A DNA stretch of 64,000 nt, from assembly GCA_021209875.1 (NCBI GenBank), contig JAGYVD010000003.1, forward strand, positions 558,001 through 622,000. The letters are read 5' to 3'. The stretch is from Rosellinia necatrix (Eukaryota > Ascomycota > Sordariomycetes > Xylariales > Xylariaceae). The notes below the pieces were generated by a model, which saw only the letters and a list, made by a program, of their open reading frames with translations, searched no databases and was not told the origin of the DNA. A program made the position numbers and the translations under genes. Positions 48,301-60,676 of this stretch are shown in pieces (within the stretch, counting starts at the first letter, position 1; every line of letters begins with the position of its first letter).

Positions 48301-49192
48301 AAAGGCCATCATAGTCTTTCTCGCTGGAGAAGTCGTAATCCCAAGGGCAAACTTTGACTTCAACACCCCTGTTCAGGAAACATCGCAGTTGGTTGTTTTT
48401 CATACCGACATCGACACAGAGAACACGGAGGGTTCGCCCAGAGGGATGTTTCAGGGCAGATTCCGGAGTCGGTTGGTAGACCTGTACCTTTTTGATGGAA
48501 ACTACGGCTGATTAGCTACTAGTTATCAAGAAACAGACTTTTTGCAAGGACTTACCCTCGGCGACTAGATTCTTAGTGTTAGGATTGACCCAGTCGTGAG
48601 ACTCAAAGTAAGCTCTCCAATCCTTGCCGATTAGTCGACTAGTGGTATCCCCGTTGACGTGTCCATTGGTGATTCCATTGGTCGGGCTGTGGTTCTGCAG
48701 AAGCATGCGACCGAGCATGCTGCCCTCCTGGCGGATGCGCTCTGTCAGAGCCCTGGTGTCCACTCCATACATGGCTGGTACACCTTGCTCCTTGAGCCAG
48801 GTCCCCAGCGAGGAGGCGGCCAGGAAGTGTGAATAGTCTTCACCAGCATAAGAAGAGACAACAAGGCCGGCAATGTGTATCTCAGAAGACTCGAAGTGAG
48901 CGGGACGGTCGCCTAGCAGCTTATCCATGTCGTCGCGGGATGGCACACCGTAGTTTCCCACCAGGGGAAAGGTAATGACGAGAATCTGGCCACGGTAGGA
49001 GGGGTCTGTTATGGACTCTGGGTAACCCACCATGCCGGTCTGGAATACCAGTTCACCGGCGATGCTCTTTTTAGCACCGAAACTGTAGCCTTGGTAGGAG
49101 GAGCGATCCTCAAGATCGAGGCAGATGAGCTCCCCATCGCCGCCGCCGTCGACTAACCGCGCCGTCGAGGGCGGGTAGTGTACTGGCTCCAT
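42340..49192 (-). CDS. pyr-3: Multifunctional carbamoyl-phosphate synthetase / aspartate carbamoyltransferase (Ura2/pyr-3 type)
   Basis: Three exons fit: 49192-48556, 48507-42449 and 42396-42340, giving 2250 residues, close to yeast Ura2 (2214). Introns are 48 and 52 nt with donors GTAAGT and GTGAGT and acceptors CAG. Domain order: small-subunit N-domain and glutamine amidotransferase (GICLGHQ with Cys316, FHPE); CPSase ATP-grasp halves from about residue 455 ([20 protein letters not shown], then [20 protein letters not shown]); the allosteric region near 1400; an inactive dihydroorotase-like domain whose start reads [13 protein letters not shown], lacking the metal-binding HxH; and ATCase from about 1945 with [12 protein letters not shown] and HPLPRNGE, ending [18 protein letters not shown]. 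It makes carbamoyl phosphate from glutamine, bicarbonate and ATP and transfers it to aspartate, the committed UTP-sensitive steps of pyrimidine synthesis. The last exon (19 codons including stop) is easily missed: reading through its intron adds an unrelated tail. A separate DHOase gene must exist elsewhere. Confidence 0.97.
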
Positions 49193-49492
49193 GGTGATGT
49201 GTGCTGTGTGCTACGTGTTGCCCGAGTCGGGTACGGATGGCAGTATGTAGCCGATGTATGTGACTGCCGTACTCAACTGACTCTCTGACGGAGGAACAAA
49301 ACGCGACCGTGAATGGGAAGGGTCAAGTATGAACGGGCAACTCGCCCTCTAATACTGACAGACTGTGCTCACTAGGCAATTGATCATACCGGGCGGGAAC
49401 CAAGAGCATGCAGTAGAATGGCGAGTCGCATGAGAGGGTTCTGTGAAGTAGCGATGTAAGGGCAATTGGGCCTGCAGCAAAGCAGGAGAGAG

Positions 49493-49553
49493 AAAAAAAA
49501 AAAAAAGAAATTCAGACCGAAGTCGCCAGCAGCTTTTTTTTTTTTTTTTTTTT
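49493..49553. promoter_or_regulatory. Paired poly(dA) and poly(dT) tracts upstream of pyr-3
   Basis: A14 (49493-49506) and T20 (49534-49553) are separated by 27 nt. Such dA:dT tracts exclude nucleosomes in fungal promoters; a promoter role here is inferred from position about 300-360 bp before the pyr-3 start codon. Confidence 0.4.
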
Positions 49554-51918
49554 ACAAACTTTGTTACGTCGAGCTAGCAGAAGCCGTGTGGATGCGGGGC
49601 CCTTGATTGGAGGGGTTACCTCGATGGAGGGGTGTTTGGCTGGATGAACCTGTGGCCCACCCTCGAGTTGTCCAATCGGATAGGCGAATCTCTTATACAT
49701 TATCTTGGTTCAGGGACGCAAGCCTCGCACAGCCCGATCCCTGTCCCTGCCTTCAATCGGCCTACCTAGGTACTATTGACGTTAGTTAAGAGATGCGGCG
49801 ATCCATTCATTCACCGTTCGACCATCATCAGCTATGCCTTTGTCTCGGATCGTCCAAAAGAAACGCGGCCCGCCTGACACGTCAGGTCGATCTATGTATC
49901 TGCAGATGTATATTGCATGAGATTGCATCATGTCCTCTACCTAGCTCATGTCGCTCTATAAGTCGCCAATGCATCTCTTGCCATTAGGTACCTACTCGGG
50001 ACCCACAGCTGTCCGTACATGCTCTGTGAAGAGCTATCAGAGTGAGTGTTGGAGAGTTCATGGGTAAGTACGGCATCTACCTATACTTGGGGTGTCTCAG
50101 TGTGGTAGGGGAGTACAAAGAATAGCGTTTATACCTACTAACTAATAATAATAATAATAACAACATTACTTACTGTTATTTTGCTTACATGAAAATTTCT
50201 ATCAATTCCTATACACATTTTGTAATGTTTGCCACCACTACCACCTTGTCACCCTCTACCAGATTTGGATTCGCGTTCAACTCTCCCCGGGTTCGGTCGC
50301 TCTCCAAGCTCGGGTACATAGCTTCCGGCTGTAGGTGCTCGGCAATGCTAATGCACGGCGGCATTGGGCAATGGCAATACATACTGACATTAGTAGGAAA
50401 TTACCTAGGTAGCAGTGCAACTATTCTGCATTTAGCATTCAACATTAACTGGGGCGCCTATGCAGTTCGCAAGAGCTGAGAAGAGGAAATAGGTCTGCAA
50501 GCCCATGCATGGCGATGATCAGACCAAACAAATACAAGTAGATCAGCTGAAAGATTAATTGGCATTGAGTTAGTACCTACCGGTAAAGGCGAGCATATAC
50601 GGGGTCAGAATATATTATGTTGCTTCTAGCACTTAGCGGTTTTCGTTGTGAATCGTTTGACAAACTACAAGTTTCATTCGGCCGCCTATAGCTTCACGGT
50701 TCGTTTTCCAATGATAACATGAATCGAAATCCTTGTTCTAAGAGGTATCTGTAGAAAGGGCACATGGGCGCAAGAGATGCAATAGTGTGGAGGGGAATTA
50801 TTGTATGTTAAGTATGAAGTAGTTAGTTAGGTAATGACCCAGGGTAATATGTATTAGGTAGTTAGAACAAAAACTAGTATGTGGCTTGGTGGCGTATTCT
50901 GGTTGTTGCGGACTGTGGCTTGGCTACTTGATATTGCCTGGGGTCCTATTCAATTGGGGTTGCAATGTTGCGAGCACTTTATTGTACCTTCTTTGTACTG
51001 CTGTGGGGTGGTAGGTTGCTATGGGAGGTTGCTTTTGGCATCCTATCATGGAAAAATGTAAGTGATGATATTATGAATATCTTTTTAGTTATCCAAAGCT
51101 CTAGAGACAACCTTGGAAGCTTTAGAGGTGTATTTGACCTACCTACATACGAGCACTGTACTCTAAATACCTAGGCAAGTATCTTACCTAAGGCAACATA
51201 GAGGTTGTAATTGAACAGTACAAAAAGCACTGTATAATACTGTATATGGGCTCTGGCAGAAGCTCTAGCCTGAGTATTCCCCACATAACTAGCAGATTTA
51301 CACTACCACTTGGCACTGGGTTTAGACCTAACCCTTGTCTTCTCAAAAAGCTTCAGACCACTCACTAGGCACTAGGTAGGCACTCTGGATGAGTAAAGCA
51401 CTGGATAGTGCAGAATTACTGATGGAAGAAAGAGAAGAGGCAGTCGAGGAAGTCTGAGGGCCTTTAATCCTCATCAGTAACAGCGCTGGTATCCAAGTTA
51501 TTGGTCGGCCTGGCCTGGGCTGAGACTGTTGGTATTCAGCTGCATTTGAAATGGGGGTTCGCTTCACAAACTAATGAAACAAGGCAGGAGGAGCAAGGTG
51601 AGCGATGCATATTGCGTGCTTGCGCTACCAGCGCTAAAATGGCCATGCATGGTTACCACATTGCCCAAGTGGCGCGCCGCGGGCTTGGTGATACAATACG
51701 AGCGGTGTGAAGTGGAAAAGAAATCCCATGATCGACTCTTCTGATCGATTCTTCTGATGGATTGATGCGTGAACGGTCGGAGGGTATACGCCGCCCATGA
51801 TACCCCGTTAGAACAAACTGCTAAATAGCGTAATTGTGTATATGTAGAGCTGCTGAGGTTGATGAACAGATTGATGTATTTGACGGTCGTGAATGGATGC
51901 ACACGCATACACATGCAT

Positions 51919-51920
<2 letters not shown>

Positions 51921-51977
<57 letters not shown>

Positions 51978-51990
51978 CACACGCACACAC
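51921..51990. repeat. (AC)n microsatellite
   Basis: About 70 bp of AC/CA dinucleotides with occasional ACGC. Long His/Thr and Val/Cys frames across it are repeat artefacts. Confidence 0.95.
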
Positions 51991-53613
51991 GCACACCACC
52001 AGGTACTTGTAGACGGACTATATGTTAGCCATTGTCGGGTTAGATGGCCACAGGCCTGCATAGATGAAACAGGCTGCTGCTAGGTATGGCACCGGACTGG
52101 GATTTGGAGGTGCACTAGATGCATCGGGTCGCGGTATGGGCAGAGAAGATAGCTTCACATTTATAGCCGGCGGGTGTGTCTGGCTAAGCACAACATACTG
52201 CGTACAGTAGGGTGAGAAATAACCAAATGCCCTCAAGGTGTGAGATAAGGAAGAGTTTGTGGCGTCATATCATGCGATCCGATTGTATTAGGGGGGCCTT
52301 TCCTGACCTGGGCCGGGAGGGTGGGTGGTCATGCGTGATCTGATGCCGAGATGTTGGAGGCGATGCCTCCTCCCCCGACCAACTAAGCTATCTACTAAGG
52401 TACAGACTAGTTAAGGTGTTTAGTTTAGTCGATGCGGCGACGGTCTGTAGGTCGTCAACGAAGGATGGGAATTGTGTGTAATTGGACATATGAAGACGAC
52501 AATAAATCCCCTCTTCAAGGCAAGGCAGGTAGGCACATAGATGGATAGGTAGGATAGGACGAATAGAATAGATTGAAATCCTACATAGTCCGTCCGTCCT
52601 ATCCAAGTCAGCGCCAAAGCTGACACGATACTGTAACTATAACTGCCTAGGTACGACACTATGCATAGTAGGTGCCATGATATGTTAACCTAGCTTACTC
52701 AACAAGCTAAGTCAAGCTGCAAGATGTTTTACTGAAAAGTAGCCTAGTGTATCTCGGGGGCTTACCCACCCGGGGGTATTATACTACTTTTATACTGCTG
52801 CTTTTATAATGCTTCTCTACTTTAACTAGGTATCTGGTAACAGCTTGCCTCATGACTGGTGGGTAACATGATATGTATGCAAGTAACACAGGGCATGTAC
52901 ACTACTTCCAGCATGTAGAAACGTACATGGGTGATGCCATCCTTATCGGGGAATGTGGGCCAAAATGGCATGGTTGAACCTTGATGCTGGAATGTTTGTG
53001 CAGCAGATAGCAGGCAGATAGGAGTTCTGTAGTACACTATCTTTACCTTTGTAGGTAGGTACATGGAGGGTAGTTATTTCAACCTCCCACTCATTTACTT
53101 TGATCTTGTGACGTCTTGTTCCTGCTGTTCTGTAACGCTAAGATGCCGAGCGCAGCTGCCATGCTGTTTGCGACTCGACTGGCTAGACTGGCCCGGCCTC
53201 GAAGTGGACCGACCTATTATGGGCTGCGGTCTCCGCGTTGCTGCCCCTCCTACTCCAGGACCTATCACCTGGTACCGTGTATCCATCTATCGATACCCTG
53301 AATCCTACCCAAGTTGGTCACCTTCTCGCGGCGCCCTACACCTGTGGCCTCCAGCACAGGATCTGCTGCTGCCAACATACCTACCTCCCTACACCCTTCA
53401 CATTTCTTATCCCCGACTGGCTTCTCCTCGTTGACCTCGACCCTCTCTCGCTCCATGCCACTGTAGATGTATCCTGACGCATTGAGGTGGTAGGGGCTGG
53501 GATTAGCTTGGCTTGTCTTGGCTTGGCTGGACTTAGACGCGACACACGACCTCGATCTCAACCCAGACCTCGACCTGGCCCAGCACCAGCCTCGATCCCG
53601 GCCTCGACCGAGC

Positions 53614-53950
53614 ATGAGCCGGATTGTCGACATGCAGCCAACGACGGCGAAGGATATGCTCGCCTCGCTGCTGCGATCCAAGCCTGCCGTCCGTCGTGGC
53701 GACTCCCACCACTCTCACCCGGTTGGCTCGCATCCCCCCCCCAGACCTCGTCCCCCGGCCCAGCCAGCCGCCACCTCCCCGACCGTCGACATGCCACCGC
53801 CGACTTCACCGAGGGCGAGGACGACGATGATGAGGAAGATGATGGAAACGAGTTCGACCCCAACCACCCATCCATACGCTTCGCCGACCAGGGGGATTTC
53901 CCGAAGAAACCCAAACCCCATTATACCTCTGTTTTCTGCAAGTCATCTAG
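53614..53950 (+). other. Probable 5' coding segment of the channel gene, structure unresolved
   Basis: One frame here codes an acidic then basic stretch (FTEGEDDDDEEDDGNEFDPN, PSIRFADQGDFPKKPKPHYT, SVFCKSS) typical of a cytosolic N-terminus before the channel core. It can join the core through a 50-nt intron 53951-54000 (donor GTCCGA, acceptor TAG) with correct phase, but the donor is weak. The frame has no ATG of its own. An ATG in a neighbouring frame at 53614 (MSRIVDMQPTTAKDM) could start an upstream exon, but I found no strong donor to connect it. Confidence 0.4.
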
Positions 53951-53989
53951 GTCCGAACCCGAGTCGTGTGCGCCGTTCTAGGTCTGCGG

Positions 53990-56900
53990 ATGCTTACTAG
54001 GAAAGTAGATACACTGCCGGTATATAGCGTTGTCCACGCGATTCGAATCATTGTCCAGGCGAGGACCGAGACGTCGCTATCTTGGGAACAGCTACGCTCC
54101 CCGCAGGTCTCGCAATTCTTGGTCAAGCCAATGCAACAACAAATACGCACGCAGCACTTCAACCGAGCCACCTTATACGCCTTGATGGCAAACTGCCTTC
54201 AATTTGGCAAGGAGGCCCAACTATATCCCGGCAACGCTGCTGTGAGTATCACGAGAGCCAGGGTCTGCGAGCTTCTTGCTTTAAAGCTATTGAAAGAGTA
54301 TAGTACGCGAGAGCTCATCGATGCTTTGTCTTACGACTTCGACCCGCTACAAGGCTCTGTACACGCCGTGCCCACGCCGAAAGGAAGGGTCCCTGATAGC
54401 AGGGGTAGGACGGCGTTTGCCAGGTCATCAACTCTCGAGGTCGCCATCCTCGCCTCTGCCAAGCATTTCGTGTCCCACCCTCTTGTAGTTCAGCAGCTTG
54501 AGGCTATTTGGAACGGTGCTATCACTTTCTACTCTTCGAATGATACCCTCCATCGAGCGCAGACGGGATCGCCAGGCGCTACGGGTTCGGATCGGATAGA
54601 TGGTGTCGATGCCCGGACCCCGTTACTGGGTCGCCAATTACACAAAGAACAAACATCGCAGCTCCCGGTACATGAGATTCCTGTTCGACGGACTGTAGCT
54701 TTATATGACCCACGGAATGCTTCCCCTTTGAAGTTATCCCGCTTACGTGTCCCTCGCTATCGCTACTTCTTGTCGACATGTTCCCTGTTCATCATGATCT
54801 GTTTGTTTCTTGCAGTTCTCAACCAACGCTCTAACTCGATAACATCATTAGAGCTACTATTTTGGTTCTGGAGTACCGGATTTATGCTTGATGGGGTCGT
54901 CGGCTTCAACGAAAAGGGGTTCTCACTCTATATCATGAGCTACTGGAACATCGTAGACCTCGGAATACTGCTACTCTTGATTATCTACTACGGCATGCGC
55001 CTCTGTGGCGTCTTCCTGGTTAATTCTGTCAAATGGAATGACATGGCATATGAAGTGCTCGCGGCGAATGCCATTCTTCTTCTACCTCGCATCTTCAGCG
55101 TTCTAGACCATTACCCATACTTTTCGCAGCTATTGATTGCCTTCCGGTTCATGGCGGAGGACCTTATGGCTTTGTTTGTCGTGATCTTGATCAGCTGCTC
55201 CGGATTCTTCGTCTTCTTCACACTTTCGAAAAATGAGAACAATGGCATTGATGTAGCTTATCAGATCTTTCAGATCCTGATGGGCTACACACCTGCTGCC
55301 TGGGACGTGTAAGTTAGACTCATGAGTGTATCAATATGAAACCGCTAACATTGAAATTAGCTGGCCTAATTATACTGTTGTGGAACGGCTGCTCTTGATC
55401 TTCTTCCTGATCATTTGCCATTTCCTCATTGCGTATGCCACCTCCGACCGTATTTGATAACAAGTATCTGACTAGTTTATAGCACAATACTCATCACAGT
55501 GTTGACGAATTCCTTTACAGCCATCGCATCCAATGCTAAAGAAGAGCACCAGTAAGTAACTTGTCTTCTACTACCGCACGCTCGTTAACCGCGTGATAGG
55601 TTCCTTTTTGCCATCAATACGATTTCGATGGTTAAGAACGATGCACTGTTTTCGTACATCGCACCTGCGAATATACTGGCTTGGGTTCTCATACCCTTAC
55701 GCTACGTGATGCCCATCAAACAATTTGTCGTGCTGAATAGGACGGTTATCAAGTTGACTCATTGGCCGATTCTGTTCTTGATATTCATGTATGAGAAGTA
55801 TTACCTCGCATTGTCAATATACGAGCCTACGGACTTGGTCGAGGGCTCGGGACCGAGGAAAGGTCGCCGTTTATCGCTCGCTGGCGCGACTAGTAGAAGC
55901 GGCCTCTTCAGTCCGACCGTTCGAACCCGTGAGGAGTCTATTGCCGGCTTTCAGAAAGACCAAGCTCTCGATGAGGTTTTTCGACGGCACCCTGATGTTA
56001 ACACGATACGTACCCAAAGAAGGCAGGAAAGAAGGAAGACCCAGACAGCCATCCGTAATTGGATGGACCAAAGCGACGAGATTGGGGAAAGTTTATCACG
56101 CTGGCCAACCATCGAGAGCCGCCCGAGCCTTTCGCTGCGGCGAATGAGCATGAGCCGAGACATGCCAAGACGGTTCCGAACTCTCTCCGACGTCCGATCC
56201 GCCGCGAGTGACCCTGCCGATCTCGTATCGAACAATGGCTTTTCTCAAGGGATCAGCGGACTCGATACTAGGGCGGCAGCCCGAGAACCGAAGGACTTCA
56301 CCGATGGCGATGGCGATGGTGATGACGAGTTAGTCACGAATGACGATGAATATGACGACGAAGTCGCTGGCGAAAGTCGTCAGGATGATACTTCGCATGC
56401 TGACCAAGAGGAGGACTACTTCACTACTCCCATGGCCTCACGCCGCCAATCTGTTGTTCTCTTATCGACCAATCTAACTAACCAGTAAGTAATTAGCGGT
56501 GGTATTTTCGCTTTACCTCAGCCACACAACCTTTTGGGGTTCCATTTCGGGACACAATTATATCCGAGGAGCCTTCAATGCGTCTACAATACTCGATGGA
56601 TCGTACTATAATAGAGCACTACTGACAATATATCGCAGGCCCATTGACGCTACGGTGTCGTCGGCGAGGAGCGCTACCCGCCGGCAAGGTCTCCATAGCC
56701 GTACACTCTCCACAAGTACCATATTGTACAACCCTCAGGAGGCAGGTCGACACGAGTCCAATTCGTCGTCGATGTCAGAAGAGATGGTGGGAACACAGCC
56801 CCGGCCGAGAACCAGTCGACCGATTCCAGCGGTTGAGCAGTCCACATTAGCCGGCCCACGCTCACCTCGGCAAGTGACACAACATGCAGTAGAAAATCCG

Positions 56901-57515
56901 GCACGGCCACGAGGTATCCCCAAATCAGCCTTGCATCGCACCGCTCTGTTAGGTCTGGACACAAGGCGGCGACAACGGAAACTACCTTCGGACAACTCAG
57001 ACATCACAGGGGCATTAGCGGATACTAAGCACCAACTGGGTGCTGTCCCCGCCTCCTTTGCGACGCAGATGGCGATGGCTACGGGCCAGCTGCGAGGTTT
57101 GCAACGCACGAGCTCTGTTGAACGGGAGCGGGAAAACTCAGATCGCATGAGCAGATTAGTGCTCGCGCGCATGAAGACACTGGAGGAAAGTTTTGCTGAT
57201 GTGGCACGGGAAGTTCAGCTCATGCGCTCTGCCGTCCCAACGGCGCAGAATTCGGCGGATGAAGCCAGCTCTATCGCCAACTCACAGACTACCAACGCCG
57301 AACCACCAGTACAGACTAGGTCACCGAGGGCCGTTCACGGACGAAGGAAAAATCGACCCTGGAGCGCCATAGAAGAAAGACTGGGAGTAGAAGTCGTACC
57401 AACACGCGAGGAACAGATGTCGAAGGGGAAGGGAAAGGAGACTATGAGATCCGATAACGTGGACGCGGAAGACCGACGGGGAAGGATGTTTGCGAGGAGG
57501 GGTAGCTCATTATGA
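53990..57515 (+). CDS. Yvc1/TRP-like cation channel
   Basis: Core exons are (53990 or 54001)-55308, 55361-55432, 55483-55551, 55600-56484 and 56639-57515, all joined in phase 2; about 1070 residues from position 54001. The conservative start is the first in-frame ATG at 53990; the true start is probably upstream. The N-terminal part (VDTLPVYSVVHAIRIIVQAR, then QQIRTQHFNRATLYALMANC) is typical of fungal Yvc1. Six or more hydrophobic segments lie between about 54760 and 55800, including YRYFLSTCSLFIMICLFLAV and LFVVILISCSGFFVFFTL. A pore-like region is IFQILMGYTPAAWDVWPNYT, followed by the last helix LLLIFFLIICHFLIATILIT. Yvc1 is the vacuolar calcium-release channel; plasma-membrane homologues exist, so location is inferred. 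The C-terminal tail of about 560 residues is Arg/Ser/acidic, disordered, with a coiled-coil-like piece (MSRLVLARMKTLEESFADVA). Confidence 0.88.
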
Positions 57516-58910
57516 GCTATACTACGGGTCTTGATCCGTTCATTCGAGTTTTCCCTCGGATCTGGCGTAAATGGTTGACAGGATCGAGGCTGGTTTCCCT
57601 CACCGTCCCATGACGGACGGGCGGCCATGCATTTGCGGGCGTTTGGGTGGTCTCATCGTCTTCGGCATACAGCACGCGGAATACGGCGTTCACATGATCT
57701 GTTTTAATGACCCCGGCTGTATTGTACACGTTGTATTTTATTCTGAGGTCTCCGGCAGGCGATGGAGAAGGCGAAGTTGGTGTTGCCCAACGTGTGGAGG
57801 GCCGCTTTGTTGCGTTTTCTGCGGTGTACCATCGAGGCCGGATCATTGGCGCGCTCATTAGGGTGGCGTTTTGTGATAATATAATTTTTAAAATGTTTCC
57901 TGGTACTACCGCATTTTCTCTCACGATTGTGAAATTTAGGAAGGAAAGGAGGGAAAGGGAGGGGAGGAGGTGTGGATAAACTATTTTGCTTGTCTCACGT
58001 GAATGAATATGGTTTACGGGTACGTTTTTATTTCGTTTGCTACTAATGGCGTAGTTTTGTTGAGGGTGGGACATATGTGCATATATATATATATATGTAT
58101 ATGTATCCTATGAAATATCCAGGGATCCGTTCTGCAGTTATCCCTAATTGGGAAATGTCTAGCTGAGCGGACTGCTTGCTCGCAAGTTAAAGAGAAGGCA
58201 AGCTGAATATCTATACCGAGGTTGTCGTCTCTCCCCCCTTTTCCCCCCTCCCCCTTCCCCTTCCGCTAGTTGGCGAAACATGGAAGCCGCACATAACGTA
58301 AAATTCAAATTCTAATTCTAAACCTCGTTCGTTCACTTGTGCGAGTTCATGGAAAGCTTTCTGCGTAGTCGCGTCATTTTGGTTTGGTGCAGTAGCTAAC
58401 CGAACGCCGTGAGGCCTCGTTTGCCACTTGAGGATGGAGTTTCGTAAGTAGATAGATATACGGGACCGTATTACTTTCTCCCTCCTTGTTCGTCTTTCCC
58501 CTTGTCTTTTTCTCTCTCTCTTCTCCTTTTTTTTTCTTTTTCTTATCTATTTCCCTCCTCGACAGTGTCCCGAACAGGCCCGGTTCTTAGCGCCGTGCTT
58601 CGTTCTGATTTTGTTTTGTGTTTTTTATTTATTTATCCCTTATTCAAATTTCGCCATGTGAGACAATGTTGTCGTAGTAGTAGTCGCGGTTAAGGAACGA
58701 AATCATGGCATACATATACCGCCCGCTCGTCATACATTATTGTCCCTCGTGTTTCGACTCCTTTGTTTGTTCCCTCTCCTTATTTTCTCTTGCTCGATAA
58801 CAGGCCAATCGATCATGGTTTGTAGATGGTTGGGTGATCCGTAAGTGGGTGGATATTAGGTGCGTAGTAGGTAGATGAATACCCACGGTAGATGGGTAAA
58901 TTGGTAGGTA
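57516..58910. other. Intergenic between convergent genes
   Basis: This is the 3' flanks of the channel gene and of the 66-residue protein. No gene is seen. It contains an (AT)n run at 58081-58096 and T-rich pyrimidine stretches at 58200-58260 and 58500-58550. Confidence 0.55.
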
Positions 58911-59111
58911 TTAGATGCCGCCGCCGCTTCGATCAACGCTGACGTAGAAATTGGGACCTTGCCCCTCGCGCTGGGCCCGCTCGTTCCGGGCGAGGGCCAT
59001 CCGCTGGTATTGGACGCCGGCGAAAGCGACACCGGCGACGAGAGCGCTGGTTAGGAGAAAGGGGCGTTGACGGCTGTTGGGGGGAGTCTGGGTGTTAGTT
59101 TTCATTGCCAT
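58911..59111 (-). CDS. Small conserved fungal single-pass membrane protein
   Basis: A 66-residue frame from ATG 59111 (MAMKTNTQTPPNSRQRPFLL) to a stop at 58911. Residues about 17-34 (PFLLTSALVAGVAFAGVQYQ) form one hydrophobic helix preceded by a short basic stretch, and the tail ends NFYVSVDRSGGGI. I have seen the VSVDRSGGGI ending in predicted small proteins of other ascomycetes, but no function is known to me. The upstream pyrimidine tract (CTT and CT repeats at 59155-59208, purine-rich on the sense strand) lies directly before the start. Size and topology suggest an organelle membrane protein, which is inference. An ATG two codons downstream is an alternative start. Confidence 0.7.
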   Translation of the reverse strand: MAMKTNTQTPPNSRQRPFLLTSALVAGVAFAGVQYQRMALARNERAQREGQGPNFYVSVDRSGGGI

Positions 59112-59675
59112 TCAGCGTTTTCTCTCGTTCTTGTGTTTGTTCTTGTACTTGGTCTTCTTCTTCTTCTTCTTTTTCTTCTTCTTCCTCTCTCTCTCTCTCT
59201 CTCTCTAGTGCTTTGCACTGACTAGGAGCAAGCAGATATGGGGGGTTACTCACAACATGGTTGCTTGACTCGGGTACAGTTCAATTGGTTTGGTTTGGTT
59301 TGGTTTAGTTCGGTCCGGCTAGGCAGGCAGCTGTTTTGGCAGGTTTACTCCAGATTGTAGATATTTGCGGACTATGGCGTTGTTATTTGTTGTAATTAGA
59401 GCGGGAGACTACCGAATGCCTAATTTGATGGGTTACTTTCTCCGGGAAAGCCTGATGACACAAATATATTGAAAGCTCGGAGGTGCGTGTTGGGCTTGAA
59501 AGAGCGGATATGTAGAGTTTATAAAGTATACTCAGGTAGGTACTATCTTATCTACAAGGTAGGAAAGGTACGCAGGTACGGTAGATAGATAAGTACCTAG
59601 GTACGTAGGTAAGGTGGGCCAGCAAGGTTCGATCGACAACGTACGACGTCGAGATTGACTCTTGCATGAGATCGG

Positions 59676-59723
59676 ATGAGATCAGAAATGAGATCAGAAA
59701 TGAGATCAGGAATGAGATCAGGA
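59676..59723. repeat. 12-bp minisatellite, four units
   Basis: Four consecutive units of ATGAGATCAGAA, the last two ending in GGA instead of GAA, preceded by a partial unit from 59666. On the minus strand it gives a repeated LISF frame that is not a gene. Confidence 0.9.
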
Positions 59724-60676
59724 CGGGGGAAGCCGAAGAAGATATACCGGGCAGCACGAGAATGTTGTGTCCCAGCAATTCATGGGCACTAACCGCCTAG
59801 GTTAAGTACTTGCATGGCACCTATGCGTTTCTGCGCTAGGGCGTTGTCTCCATTCCAGGTTTCGTGCACCACACCGCCAGAATTGGCTGAGAGAAAGGGG
59901 CACGCGACCTAGGAGGTGCGAGTTGCAGCAGCAAGTGTCTGTCTTGTCTGCCGGGACCATACCAGGGGATGCCCCGCAGGATGTGATTGGACGAGGAGCT
60001 CTCAGCAAACAACCGAGCTAGGCCACAATGGTGGATAGTGGGCAGGCACTGACCACGTTGATCTGAGTTTGGGGTTGAGGGGGGGTCTGGGGAGCAACGG
60101 TTGGGAACTTGGACCCTCACCGGAGTGGATCTATGTACATTCATACTTGGAGGGAGCTGGTGCGTACCGTTTCTACCCATCATTGAAGCTGCCGAGGTAT
60201 TTTATGTGGCAACCTGTTTGTCCGAGAGTAACGATGGAGCAATACTGGAGCTACCGACCTATCGCACACCAGCCGCGACCATGCCAAACATTTCAGCGCT
60301 AAAACGTCGCGCTCTCTTTGTCTTGTCAAAGCGAAAAGAAAGAAAGAGTGCGCCCATATCTATACCGGGATTGTCATCATCAGCATTTATATTGTACGGA
60401 ACGTGTTCCAGACAGTGTAGTGTAATTATAGCCAATATATGCACTTATGCATCTGTCTATCGTTCCATTTTATCCCGTCGCCATTGGTCGACCAACCAGG
60501 GTGAAACCGCAAAAACGAAATTATAGCATCTTTGACATGAACCAAAAACAACTCTACGTATAACTTGGATGAGAGTGTGTGCCATGGGTTGGTTGACGCT
60601 CCCTTAGCGCTTGCTTGGATTAATAATTTATCAACTTCCCCGATCACGCTGCCTATGCATGCCTAACTGGAAGAAT

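Larger units (their letters stand above)
49193..53613. other. Intergenic: promoter side of pyr-3 and upstream region of the channel gene
   Basis: No conserved gene is seen in 4.4 kb. It contains A14 at 49493-49506 and T20 at 49534-49553 (300-360 bp upstream of the pyr-3 start), TACCTAGGTA at 49763 and 50402, TAGGTACCTA at 49985, (AAT)n at 50144-50160 and (AC)n at 51921-51990. The pyrimidine-rich 53.3-53.6 kb segment probably carries the channel gene's promoter or 5' exons. Confidence 0.5.

Noticed and set aside
51564..52083. ORFs with Cys/Val or His/Thr runs
   Set aside because: They are products of the (AC)n repeat.
59548..59778. LISF-repeat ORF that looks like a membrane peptide
   Set aside because: It is a reading of the 12-bp minisatellite; no conserved context.
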